In this document: positions 1-7,608 of the stretch, one piece after another | Numbering within the stretch: the stretch's first letter is position 1 | How the letters are laid out: each line of letters opens with the position of its first letter | Assembly (NCBI GenBank): GCA_034006985.1 | Contig: JAVERT010000011.1 | Coordinates: forward strand, 1-64,000 | Reading direction: 5' to 3' | DNA from: Gudongella sp034006985 | GTDB lineage: Bacteria > Bacillota > Clostridia > Tissierellales > Tissierellaceae | Length of the DNA: 64,000 nt | Program-made: the position numbers and the translations under genes | Notes under the pieces: generated by a model | Told to the model about the DNA's origin: nothing | The model's input: the letters and a program-made list of their open reading frames with translations, nothing else | Database searches by the model: none

Positions 1-23
1 CCAGGATCAAACTCTCATTTAAA
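1..23 (-). rRNA. rrs: 16S rRNA gene, 5' end only
   Basis: Read on the minus strand, the first bases give AGAGTTTGATCCTGG, the universal 5' start of bacterial 16S rRNA. The gene runs out of the window to the left, so only about 23 bases are present. The exact mature 5' end is estimated from the usual offset of that motif. Confidence 0.95.
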
Positions 24-150
24 AGTGTCTGATAATAGCTCTTTATTTGCTGACTTCATTTTGTTTCTTTACTTCTTTGGTTTTTATTCAAAGTTCTCAC
101 ACTATTTAATTATCATTGTTCAGTGCCACCTCTTCTGAGGCAACTTATTT

Positions 151-180
151 AGTATAACATCTATACTGTCCATAAGTCAA
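151..180 (-). promoter_or_regulatory. rRNA operon promoter
   Basis: On the minus strand TTGACT (175-180) and TATACT (151-156) are separated by 18 bases; TTATAC with 17 is the alternative reading. It lies about 130 bases upstream of the 16S start, as expected for an rrn promoter. A short hairpin (GCCTC...GAGG) follows near 125-146 in the leader. Confidence 0.75.
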
Positions 181-232
181 CATCTTTTTTTGAACTTTTT
201 AAAGTTTTTTAAAAGCTCTTTGAAGTTTTTTT
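181..232 (-). promoter_or_regulatory. A-tract UP element upstream of rrn promoter
   Basis: Directly upstream of the -35 box there are T runs on the plus strand (A-tracts on the coding strand) at 185-191, 196-200, 205-210 and 226-232, spaced at roughly one or two helical turns. Such phased A-tracts bend DNA and serve as UP elements in strong rRNA promoters. The function here is inferred. Confidence 0.5.
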
Positions 233-283
233 GGTGACTATCTTAGCTTACCTTCTTTGCACCTCTTTGTCAAGGTCAAATAA

Positions 284-1486
284 TTAAAAACATGCTTCTA
301 TTTTTTTAAATATATTCGCCCATGAAAATTTTACAATCTCCTCATTAAGGGGTGCAAACTTATTATACCCCATATTATAGTTATTAATCTGTTTTTTTAT
401 AGCATTTTCTAAATTATTTATATAAAGGTTGTAATCTCTATCTAATGGTTCATCCACATTCTTCATTTCTGGTAAAGCTACAAACTGGATCACTCCCGAG
501 TCAATAATCTTCTCTCCCAAAAATCCCTTTATTCCGCCTACATCTGTAACAACACACAATAATTCACTCGCTATTGCCTCTAATGCTACTAAGGATAATC
601 CCTCATAGTACGATGGAAGTATAAAAATATCTGATTCTCTAAATATATTTCCAAGTATTTTTTGTGGCACTGCACCAGTGAAATTTATTCCCACACTCTC
701 TCCTAAGGCTAAAATTTCATCTCTTTCTTCTCCAGAGCCACTGCCTGCTATGGTTAATTCAAGATCATATTCTTCCAATAATTTCGTATAAACTTCTATT
801 AATGGGATCAAACCTTTTGCATAACTCAATTTTCCAGCATACACTAGTTTTATTTGTTTCGATTTTGTTTTGTTTTTCAGTGGATAAAAGAATCTTTCAT
901 CATATCCACTACCTACCGTATATATTTTTTCTTCATCTATTTTATAAAGCTCGTTTATCTCACACTTCTGCTCTTGTGTAAGTGCAAATACTCCATCTAA
1001 TTTTTCAAAACCATTTATTAATCTTTCTCTGAAAAAATGGATCTTTTGAAATTGTCTTATATCAGTTCCATGACATACTACATATACCTTCGTATCCTTT
1101 TTATGTTCGCATACAATGGAGCTTGCTAGCCATAGATGATGACAAAGAATTATATCTGGCTTAAACTCTTCTATTGCTTTCTCTAGCTTAGCTTTAAATG
1201 CTTCTTCCCACATTTCCAAATGTTCATCAGAAATAATCGAAAACACACTACTCTCATAGGGCATTTTGTCGCTCATTCCTATTATTGGAAATGGAAGCTC
1301 TGGAGTATTGAATTCTACCATATCCATATAATCCACGCTAGTATTTATATAGCTAAGCTCTGGTTGAATTGCTGCTATCAAGGCTTGCCTATATCCATTC
1401 TTATTTGCTTGATCCATCAAGGCTCTTAAGTATGTCCCACTACCGGTTTTACCTGGATATTGAGATATTATATTTAAAATTTTCAT
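284..1486 (-). CDS. GT4-family glycosyltransferase
   Basis: A 400-residue GT-B fold glycosyltransferase that should transfer a sugar from a nucleotide-sugar to a cell-envelope or soluble acceptor in the cytoplasm. The N-terminal domain (about 1-190) has the HGTD segment at 139-142. The C-terminal domain contains YAGKLSYAKG near 216-225 and the family E-x7-E motif in EGLSLVALE at 295-303. No signal peptide or membrane segment is evident. The ATG is preceded by GGAGG at good spacing. It lies between the lysS terminator and the rRNA promoter and has no pathway neighbours, so donor and acceptor cannot be named. Confidence 0.85.
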   Translation of the reverse strand: MKILNIISQYPGKTGSGTYLRALMDQANKNGYRQALIAAIQPELSYINTSVDYMDMVEFNTPELPFPIIGMSDKMPYESSVFSIISDEHLEMWEEAFKAKLEKAIEEFKPDIILCHHLWLASSIVCEHKKDTKVYVVCHGTDIRQFQKIHFFRERLINGFEKLDGVFALTQEQKCEINELYKIDEEKIYTVGSGYDERFFYPLKNKTKSKQIKLVYAGKLSYAKGLIPLIEVYTKLLEEYDLELTIAGSGSGEERDEILALGESVGINFTGAVPQKILGNIFRESDIFILPSYYEGLSLVALEAIASELLCVVTDVGGIKGFLGEKIIDSGVIQFVALPEMKNVDEPLDRDYNLYINNLENAIKKQINNYNMGYNKFAPLNEEIVKFSWANIFKKIEACF

Positions 1487-1506
1487 AAAACCTCCGTTAT
1501 ATTTTT

Positions 1507-1536
1507 AAAAAAAGTGGCAGAGTTTAATCTGCCACT
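1507..1536 (-). terminator. Intrinsic terminator after lysS
   Basis: AGTGGCAGA (1513-1521) pairs perfectly with TCTGCCACT (1528-1536) around a 6-base loop. On the minus strand a run of seven T follows, just past the lysS stop codon. Confidence 0.85.
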
Positions 1537-1541
1537 AGTCT

Positions 1542-3020
1542 TTACTCTTCTATTGGTTTCATTGTTGGAAATAATAATATGTCTCTAATACTTGGTTGAT
1601 TAGTATATAGGATGATCATTCTATCAATACCTATACCTAATCCCCCAGTTGGTGGTAATCCAACCTCGATTGCATTAATAAAGTCTGTATCCATTGGATG
1701 TGCTTCTTCATCTCCAGATTCTTTTTGTTTTACTTGATCTTCAAACCGTTGTCTCTGATCAATTGGGTCGTTTAACTCTGAAAATGCATTCGCTAATTCC
1801 CATGTATTTATAAATGCTTCAAATCTATTTGTAATTCGTGGGTCAACTGGATTTCTTTTAGCTAAAGGAGAAATTTCTACAGGATGACCTGTAATAAATA
1901 TCGGTTGAATAAGATGTTGTTCTACAAATTCTTCAAACATTTCTGATATTATATGACCTCTTGTCATATTAGCGTTAACTTCTAGTCCTTTTGCTTTAGC
2001 TACAGCTCTTGCTTCCTCATCTGTGTCTATTTTACTAAAATCTACTCCAGTATATTTCTTAACAGCATCTGCCATATCCATTCTTTGCCATGGTGGTGCC
2101 ATCTCTAATTCTACGCCTTGATAATTTAACTTTGTTGTTCCCAAAGTTTTTTCAGCTACATATGCAAATAGATTTTCTGTTAATCTCATCATTTCCTCGT
2201 AATCAACATATGCTTGATATAATTCAATATTAGTAAATTCAGGATTGTGTTTTGGACTCATGCCTTCATTTCGGAACATTCTTCCCATTTCATAAACTCT
2301 TTCAAAGCCACCTACAATTAATCTCTTTAAGTAAAGCTCATTAGCTATTCTAAGATACATATCTATATCTAGTGCATTATGATGTGTTGCAAACGGCCTT
2401 GCATTTGCTCCCCCTGCTACATCACTTAGAATAGGTGTTTCTACTTCCAAGAAATCTCTATCATCCAAATACTCTCTTACAGCTTTAATAATTTTGGATC
2501 TCAAAATAAAAGTTTCTTTTACTTCTGGATTTACAATAAGATCTACATATCTTTGTCTATATCTCAAATCCTGATCCTTTAGACCATGAAATTTTTCTGG
2601 AAGGATTTGAAGAGATTTTGTAAGAAGGACCATTTTGCTAGCCCTTACTGAGACTTCTCCTGTTTTAGTTTTAAAAACAGTACCAATTGCTCCAATAATG
2701 TCACCTATGTCTAGATAAGATAGGTCTTCGTATTCTTCTTCTCCTAGATTGTCTTGTTTAGCAAATATTTGTATCCTACCATCGTTATCTTGTATGTCTA
2801 TAAAGCTTACTTTTCCATGCCCTCTTCTAGACATAATTCTACCTGCAACAGCTACTTCTTCTCCCTCTAATTTCTCAAAATCAGATTTTATAGTTTCACT
2901 ATGATGCGTATAATCAAACTTTTCAATTAAAAAAGGATTCTTTCCCTTCTCAACGAGTTTTTTTAGTTTTTCTCGCCTGACTAAGAGCATTTCATTTAAG
3001 CTTTGATCTTCTGTTTGCAT
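1542..3020 (-). CDS. lysS: Lysyl-tRNA synthetase, class II
   Basis: Charges tRNA-Lys with lysine in the cytoplasm. The 492-residue length matches bacterial LysRS. An N-terminal OB-fold anticodon-binding domain (about 55-150) is followed by the class II catalytic core. Motif 2 is recognisable in FRNEGMSPKHNPEFTNIE and motif 3 in GLGIGIDRMIILYT near the C-terminus. CAAGGAGGT precedes the ATG. It starts 18 bases after the greA stop and is probably co-transcribed with greA from the consensus promoter at 3621-3649, ending at the terminator at 1507-1536. Confidence 0.97.
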   Translation of the reverse strand: MQTEDQSLNEMLLVRREKLKKLVEKGKNPFLIEKFDYTHHSETIKSDFEKLEGEEVAVAGRIMSRRGHGKVSFIDIQDNDGRIQIFAKQDNLGEEEYEDLSYLDIGDIIGAIGTVFKTKTGEVSVRASKMVLLTKSLQILPEKFHGLKDQDLRYRQRYVDLIVNPEVKETFILRSKIIKAVREYLDDRDFLEVETPILSDVAGGANARPFATHHNALDIDMYLRIANELYLKRLIVGGFERVYEMGRMFRNEGMSPKHNPEFTNIELYQAYVDYEEMMRLTENLFAYVAEKTLGTTKLNYQGVELEMAPPWQRMDMADAVKKYTGVDFSKIDTDEEARAVAKAKGLEVNANMTRGHIISEMFEEFVEQHLIQPIFITGHPVEISPLAKRNPVDPRITNRFEAFINTWELANAFSELNDPIDQRQRFEDQVKQKESGDEEAHPMDTDFINAIEVGLPPTGGLGIGIDRMIILYTNQPSIRDILLFPTMKPIEE

Positions 3021-3038
3021 ACAAGTACCTCCTTGTTT

Positions 3039-3518
3039 TTACCTACTAGCTATGGTTTGAATTTTGTATTTCAAAATTCCGTCTGGAACATTTACATCTA
3101 CAACTTGGCCTGCTTTACTTCCTAAAAGTGCTTTGCCCACCGGTGATTCATTTGATATTTTCCCCTCTGATGGGTTAGTTTCTGCAGATCCTACAATTGT
3201 GTATTCCATTTCTTCATTGTATTCTACATCGAGAACAGTAACTTTTGAACCAATTCCGACAATTTCAGTAGAAATTTCTTCATCTTCTATAAGCTTTGCA
3301 TTTCTAAGAATAGATTCAATCTTTGCAATTCTCTCTTCTAATTTTGCCTGCTCGTTTTTCGCTTGATCATACTCTGAATTTTCACTGATATCCCCAAAAT
3401 CTAGGGCTTGTCTAATTCTTTCAGCAACTTCTTTCCTCTTTACTATCTTTGATTCTTCCAGCTCGTTTTCTAACTTTTCTAAACCCTCACGAGTCAGAAA
3501 TACCTCTTTTTCAGCCAT
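3039..3518 (-). CDS. greA: Transcription elongation factor GreA
   Basis: Rescues backtracked RNA polymerase by stimulating transcript cleavage. The product is 159 residues, the usual GreA size. It has an N-terminal coiled-coil hairpin with acidic tip residues (DFGDISENSEYDQAK) and a C-terminal FKBP-like domain ending in a buried-strand pattern typical of GreA. The open frame extends 34 codons further upstream, but the start at 3518 is preferred: GGAGAG lies just before this ATG and MAEKEVFLTREG is the family N-terminus. It is the first gene of a greA-lysS unit. Confidence 0.96.
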   Translation of the reverse strand: MAEKEVFLTREGLEKLENELEESKIVKRKEVAERIRQALDFGDISENSEYDQAKNEQAKLEERIAKIESILRNAKLIEDEEISTEIVGIGSKVTVLDVEYNEEMEYTIVGSAETNPSEGKISNESPVGKALLGSKAGQVVDVNVPDGILKYKIQTIASR

Positions 3519-3538
3519 TAAACTCTCTCCTTTAAATG

Positions 3539-3568
3539 AAATAGGGTATTGTGTAAAAATCCCTATTT
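3539..3568 (-). other. Hairpin in the greA leader
   Basis: AAATAGGG (3539-3546) is the exact complement of CCCTATTT (3561-3568), giving an 8-bp stem with a 14-base loop. It sits in the untranslated leader about 10 bases upstream of the greA ribosome site. It has no T-run, so it looks like an mRNA 5' structure, possibly stabilising, rather than a terminator. Confidence 0.5.
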
Positions 3569-3620
3569 TCTTTGTGATTACTATATATAAATTATGCATA
3601 ATCCGTGTTGTATGCAACAT

Positions 3621-3649
3621 ATTATATTCAAGCTGTTCTTGCTTGTCAA
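3621..3649 (-). promoter_or_regulatory. Consensus sigma-A promoter for greA-lysS
   Basis: The minus strand reads TTGACA (3644-3649), a 17-base spacer and TATAAT (3621-3626), a perfect vegetative consensus. It lies between dusB and greA, about 100 bases upstream of the greA start codon. Confidence 0.9.
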
Positions 3650-3668
3650 GCTTTATGGGAATGATACA

Positions 3669-4646
3669 CTAATTATCTACTTTAAGATACTCATTATACT
3701 CTAAAAGCATGTTTTTTATTTCTTCCCTATCATTTATTGTATTTATCTTATTTCTTATTGTATTTGAACCTTTTAAGCCCTTTAAATAACCTGCTATCTG
3801 TTTTCTCATCTCTCTTATACCTATTCTATCTCCTTTGATATCACATTCTAAATCGAGATGATAAATTGCCATATTGATTATTTCTTCAAAGCTTGGTTCT
3901 AGATCTTCTTCTTTGTTCAATAGTCTTAAAATTCTTTTAAATATCCAAGGATTTCCCACAGAAGCCCTACCTATTGCTACTCCATCACAATTTGTTTGTT
4001 CCATCATATCGATAGCGTCTTTGGGTGTAAAAATATCTCCATTCCCTATAAGTGGAATATTTATGGACTCTTTTATGAGTTTTATATAATCCCAGTCTGC
4101 CACTCCAGAATAAAACATATCTCTTGTCCTGGCATGGATTATAATTGCTGAGATCCCTGAACTTTCTGCAATTTTTGCTATTTCTAGACCATTTATGCTA
4201 TTTTTATCCCAGCCCATTCGCATTTTAACAGTTACTGGTTTTTCTGAGCTTTTCACTACCTCTTCAAAAATACTCGCAACTAATTTTGGATCCTTCATTA
4301 GAGCGCTGCCTTCACCATTTTTAACAATTTTGGGAGCAGGGCAACCTATATTTATATCAATTATATCAATATCTTCTCTCGAATTTAAATTGCTCTTAAC
4401 TATCTCTGACATGATTTTAGGATCTGACCCAAATATCTGCAAGGCAACTGAACCTTCATCTGGATGAGTTTCTGTTAACGTATTGGTTTTAGAGTCTTTA
4501 TAATAAATGCCTTTAGCACTTACCATCTCTGTTACAAGAAGGCCCGCTCCCATTTCGCTAACTATTTTCCTAAAAGCAATATCCGTAAATCCTGCCATAG
4601 GTGCTAATATTAAATTATTAACTAATTCATGATTTCCAATTTTCAT
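3669..4646 (-). CDS. dusB: tRNA-dihydrouridine synthase
   Basis: FMN enzyme that reduces uridine to dihydrouridine in tRNA with NADPH. At 325 residues it has the TIM-barrel start LAPMAGFTDIAFR (about 14-26). The catalytic-loop segment NIGCPAPKIVKNGEGSALM carries the predicted acid Cys102, and the phosphate-binding GNGDIF motif follows. The C-terminal helical domain completes the family length. It is followed by greA under a separate promoter. The ATG has AGAGGT upstream. The DusB assignment rests on synteny with the greA/lysS block of Firmicutes. Confidence 0.94.
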   Translation of the reverse strand: MKIGNHELVNNLILAPMAGFTDIAFRKIVSEMGAGLLVTEMVSAKGIYYKDSKTNTLTETHPDEGSVALQIFGSDPKIMSEIVKSNLNSREDIDIIDINIGCPAPKIVKNGEGSALMKDPKLVASIFEEVVKSSEKPVTVKMRMGWDKNSINGLEIAKIAESSGISAIIIHARTRDMFYSGVADWDYIKLIKESINIPLIGNGDIFTPKDAIDMMEQTNCDGVAIGRASVGNPWIFKRILRLLNKEEDLEPSFEEIINMAIYHLDLECDIKGDRIGIREMRKQIAGYLKGLKGSNTIRNKINTINDREEIKNMLLEYNEYLKVDN

Positions 4647-4695
4647 TTTGTACCTCTTCTATATTATAAAACATCGTCTTTTTTAAAGCCCCACC

Positions 4696-4732
4696 TTTTA
4701 CATTGTGAAAATTCACTTTCTACAATGTAAAA
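4696..4732 (-). other. Inverted repeat overlapping the coaX terminator
   Basis: TTTTACATTGT (4696-4706) and ACAATGTAAAA (4722-4732) are exact complements. The right arm shares five bases with the left arm of the terminator hairpin at 4728-4760, so the two hairpins cannot both form completely. Confidence 0.55.
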
Positions 4733-4760
4733 AGTAAGCAGCTAAGCCACTTACTTTTTA
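4728..4760 (-). terminator. Terminator overlapping the coaX stop codon
   Basis: TAAAAAGTAAG (4728-4738) pairs with CTTACTTTTTA (4750-4760) and ends in a T-rich tail on the minus strand. The upstream arm contains the coaX stop codon (4751-4753). Confidence 0.7.
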
Positions 4761-5527
4761 TTTCTCTCATATATTATCCTGAGTCCTTCTAAAGTTAGAA
4801 ACTTATCGATATACTGTATATATTTGCTTCCATTGCCTAGCAAAGTTGAAAATCCGCCTGTTGAGACAACCTTAACTTCTTCCTTTGTTAATTGCATTTC
4901 TTCTAACATTTTTTCGATAATAGCATCAACCATACCAGTATATCCATAAACCAATCCAGATTGAATGCTTTCTATTGTGTTTTTCCCTATTACTTTTTCT
5001 GGTTTTAATATCTCTACCTTTGGAAGCTTTGCCGTTCTTAGAAATAGTGCTTCTGAAGATATTTTTATACCTGGTGTTATAACGCCACCTAGATAATCTC
5101 CTTGTTTATTTACAAAACAAAATGTATTAGCTGTACCAAAATCAACTATAATAACTGGTCCACCATACTTTTCATATGCAGCAACTGCATTTACTATTCT
5201 ATCAGCTCCGACTTCTCTTGGGTTGTCGTATTTTATATTCATACCTGTTTTAACCCCAGGTCCAATCATAATTGGGTCAATTTGAAAATATCTCTGACTC
5301 ATAGCTGGCAAAGTATGCATTAGAGAGGGAACTACAGAAGATATAATAATATCAGTTACTTCATTTCTATTTATACCATTATATTGAAATATTTGATCGA
5401 ATAGGAGTCCATATTCATCAGAAGTTTTTTCCTTATCTGAAGATATTCTCCAATCATATACAAGTTTTTCTCCTTCAAATCCACCAAATACAATATTTGT
5501 ATTACCCACATCTATAGCTAATAACAT
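4751..5527 (-). CDS. coaX: Type III pantothenate kinase
   Basis: Phosphorylates pantothenate, the first step of coenzyme A synthesis, in the cytoplasm. The 258-residue protein has the ASKHA fold. The phosphate loop DVGNTN is at 6-11, GPGVKTG lies near residue 90, and the GADRIVNA segment is followed by VDFGTANTF, all diagnostic of CoaX. It lies 17 bases downstream of an ECF transporter S component on the same strand, which supports joint action in vitamin uptake and CoA synthesis. A terminator overlaps its stop codon. Confidence 0.95.
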   Translation of the reverse strand: MLLAIDVGNTNIVFGGFEGEKLVYDWRISSDKEKTSDEYGLLFDQIFQYNGINRNEVTDIIISSVVPSLMHTLPAMSQRYFQIDPIMIGPGVKTGMNIKYDNPREVGADRIVNAVAAYEKYGGPVIIVDFGTANTFCFVNKQGDYLGGVITPGIKISSEALFLRTAKLPKVEILKPEKVIGKNTIESIQSGLVYGYTGMVDAIIEKMLEEMQLTKEEVKVVSTGGFSTLLGNGSKYIQYIDKFLTLEGLRIIYERNKK

Positions 5528-5544
5528 CTATTCACCTTCATTTC

Positions 5545-6294
5545 TTATCTTTTTCTCTTAAGTGCTACCACTACACTTGTAACTATTATAATTGCAATTA
5601 TTGATTCTGGTATTCCATTTGTAACTCCTATCGCTACTATTACTTTAAAAGCAAATTCTTTACTTTGACCAAGGGCTTCTACAAACCTCTCACCAAAGAA
5701 AATATATATCATTGTTAGTACTCCTACGGTATTTGTCATTGTACCTACAACAGTTGCAATAATTACATCCAAGGCTTTTGTTTTTAACTTCTTCGCTGTA
5801 TAGTAAATCATCCCATACACTATAAGGAGCAAAACAACATTTATTATCACTGGCCAAATACTCGTAAATGCCACTATATTTTGGTATATTCCATAGGCTA
5901 AATACGCTGTAATTACTACCCAAACAAGGTTTAAAAGCCTAAAGGTATTTTTTTGACCTAAACCACTTAATGCCTTGTAAGTATAATAAGATGTTATTCC
6001 TATTAAAACTCTAGGTAAAACTGAAACTAATGGATTTAAAAAAACAAAGCTAACTGGTGTTGGCGCTGTAATTGCTTGGTAAATACTAAACAATCCAAAA
6101 ATCAACCCCACCAATGCTCCTACTATCGGCCCTTCTACAATCGCACCTATTATAACAGGTATATGCATTACTGTTGCCCTTGTAGGCCCTATAGGTATAA
6201 ATCCTAACGGAGTCATCCCTAACACCACTGAAATGGCACCTAGCACTCCTATAACTGTTAATTTTCGTACATCAAAGCTCTTCTTTTTTTTCAA
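5545..6294 (-). CDS. ECF transporter S component, probably pantothenate-specific
   Basis: Substrate-binding membrane subunit of an energy-coupling-factor vitamin transporter; the shared EcfA/T module is not in this window. The 249-residue protein is almost wholly hydrophobic with about six membrane helices. Conserved S-component segments include RKLTVIGVLGAISVVLG, HIPVIIGAIVEGP and FLNPLVSVLPRVLIG. The start is a TTG with GGAGGG at good spacing. It shares a transcript with coaX, so pantothenate (PanT-like) is the likely substrate, by inference from context. Riboflavin or folate S components are alternatives. Confidence 0.8.
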   Translation of the reverse strand: MKKKKSFDVRKLTVIGVLGAISVVLGMTPLGFIPIGPTRATVMHIPVIIGAIVEGPIVGALVGLIFGLFSIYQAITAPTPVSFVFLNPLVSVLPRVLIGITSYYTYKALSGLGQKNTFRLLNLVWVVITAYLAYGIYQNIVAFTSIWPVIINVVLLLIVYGMIYYTAKKLKTKALDVIIATVVGTMTNTVGVLTMIYIFFGERFVEALGQSKEFAFKVIVAIGVTNGIPESIIAIIIVTSVVVALKRKR

Positions 6295-6396
6295 TTTAAT
6301 CCCTCCGCTCTAGTTCCTATGGATACCAGTCGTATTTTTTACTACCTCACTGATTTAGTCTAATTCCTGAATTGGATATTAGCTTTTTACCACATT

Positions 6397-6425
6397 ATTA
6401 TACATACTCTTTTCTATATTTACAA
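6397..6425 (-). promoter_or_regulatory. Promoter of the S component-coaX operon
   Basis: The minus strand has TTGTAA (6420-6425), a 17-base spacer and TATAAT (6397-6402). The transcript would carry a leader of about 95 bases before the TTG start. I could not match that leader to a known riboswitch. Confidence 0.65.
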
Positions 6426-6432
6426 TGTTTTT

Positions 6433-7386
6433 CTAAAACAAATCTCTTTTAGCACGGATTTTTTCATAACTTTCAGATGATTCAATCGCATTTATTATCG
6501 CCTTTTCAACTGCTTCAACAGCTAATACACAAACCATATTTATATCTGCTTCTATTTTATTAGTCGCCATTGTGAAAATTGTATCTCCATCTACCATAGT
6601 ATGAACTGGTCTAATAGTCTTTGCTAATCCGTTATGTGCAACCGAGGCAATTTTATTGCCTTGTGCTTTTGTTAATTTTGCATTGGTTGCTACTACGCCT
6701 ATTGTTGTATTTGTATTTAAAAACGCAGCATTTTTCATGCCTGATTTCATAATATCTATTGTTGATAATAGTTTTTTATTCTCATAATCATATACTCCTG
6801 CAATTTGTTCATTATTATGATAAATATCACCAAAACTATTTACACAAATCAAAGCTGATACTACCAAATCCCCTACATTAACACTAGCACTTCCAATCCC
6901 TGACTTCATAGAATTAACTGGGCCTAATATTTTTCCAACTGTTGCTCCACTTCCACATCCAATGTTACCTTGGCTTTTTTTTAGGGTACTAGCATTTTTA
7001 GCAGCAAGATAGCCCATATTTAGATCCGGTCTAATTTTAGAACTTCCAATTGCTAGGTCAAATATAACTGCTGATGCAACTATTGGAACCTTTGCAACTC
7101 CTACATCAATACCAATGTCTTTTTCTTCAAGGTATTTCATCACTCCTGATGCTGCATCCAAACCAAAGGCAGATCCTCCTGACAATACAATAGCATGTAC
7201 CTTATCTACAGTCTTTTCTGCTTGAAAAAGATCAGTTTCTCTTGTTCCAGGAGCTGATCCTCTTACATCAACTCCACCGGTTGCACCATCTTCACATATT
7301 ACAACACTACAACCTGTCATTGCTTCTTTATTTTCTGCATGACCAACTTTTATTCCTTCTACATCTGTTAAATATCCAGGATACAT
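6433..7386 (-). CDS. P1-family peptidase (DmpA/BapA-like aminopeptidase)
   Basis: N-terminal-nucleophile peptidase of the L-aminopeptidase/D-esterase family, made as a precursor that cleaves itself into two chains. The 317-residue protein carries family segments TDVEGIKVGH, GGVDVRGSAPGTRET, VLSGGSAFGLDAASGV and GCGSGATVGK. The self-cleavage and nucleophile region is predicted at NTNTTIGVVATNA (about 224-236), with Thr227/Thr228 as the new N-terminus. TAGGAGGG precedes the ATG. It appears monocistronic. The natural substrate is unknown; small D- or beta-amino acid peptides are typical. Confidence 0.88.
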   Translation of the reverse strand: MYPGYLTDVEGIKVGHAENKEAMTGCSVVICEDGATGGVDVRGSAPGTRETDLFQAEKTVDKVHAIVLSGGSAFGLDAASGVMKYLEEKDIGIDVGVAKVPIVASAVIFDLAIGSSKIRPDLNMGYLAAKNASTLKKSQGNIGCGSGATVGKILGPVNSMKSGIGSASVNVGDLVVSALICVNSFGDIYHNNEQIAGVYDYENKKLLSTIDIMKSGMKNAAFLNTNTTIGVVATNAKLTKAQGNKIASVAHNGLAKTIRPVHTMVDGDTIFTMATNKIEADINMVCVLAVEAVEKAIINAIESSESYEKIRAKRDLF

Positions 7387-7469
7387 AGAACCCTCCTATA
7401 ACACTTTATGCTCAAATAATACCCATTAATCGATAATATAATTATTTACGCATGCTAATAAAGCCGAAA

Positions 7470-7509
7470 TGTCGCTGTCATTCCGACCTTAGTCGAAGAA
7501 TCTCAATTT
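7470..7509. repeat. Dispersed GTCATTCCGA...GAAGAATCTC repeat unit
   Basis: The stretch reads TGTCATTCCGACC followed by TTAGTCGAAGAATCTCA. It resembles the inverted modules of the larger repeat at 63395-63515 (GTCATTTCGAGCG...CGAGAAATCTT). It is intergenic, between the P1 peptidase and patB. Confidence 0.6.
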
Positions 7510-7582
7510 TAAACCCTTCTCGAGCATGTTTGGACTCACTTCCACAAATTCCTTTAATGATTCTTGTTTACACAAGTATCTA

Positions 7583-7602
7583 GGGACAAAAAGAACCGTC
7601 CC
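7583..7602. repeat. GGGAC...GTCCC palindromic repeat
   Basis: GGGAC (7583-7587) and GTCCC (7598-7602) flank an AAAAAGAACC loop. The plus strand then continues TTTTGTTT, but no plus-strand gene lies upstream, so a terminator role is doubtful. I recall similar hairpins as scattered repeats in clostridial genomes, which I could not check here. Confidence 0.5.
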
Positions 7603-7608
7603 TTTTGT

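Noticed and set aside
6295..6396. Folate or preQ1 riboswitch ahead of the ECF S component
   Set aside because: No matching conserved cores could be found in the leader; kept only as an open question.
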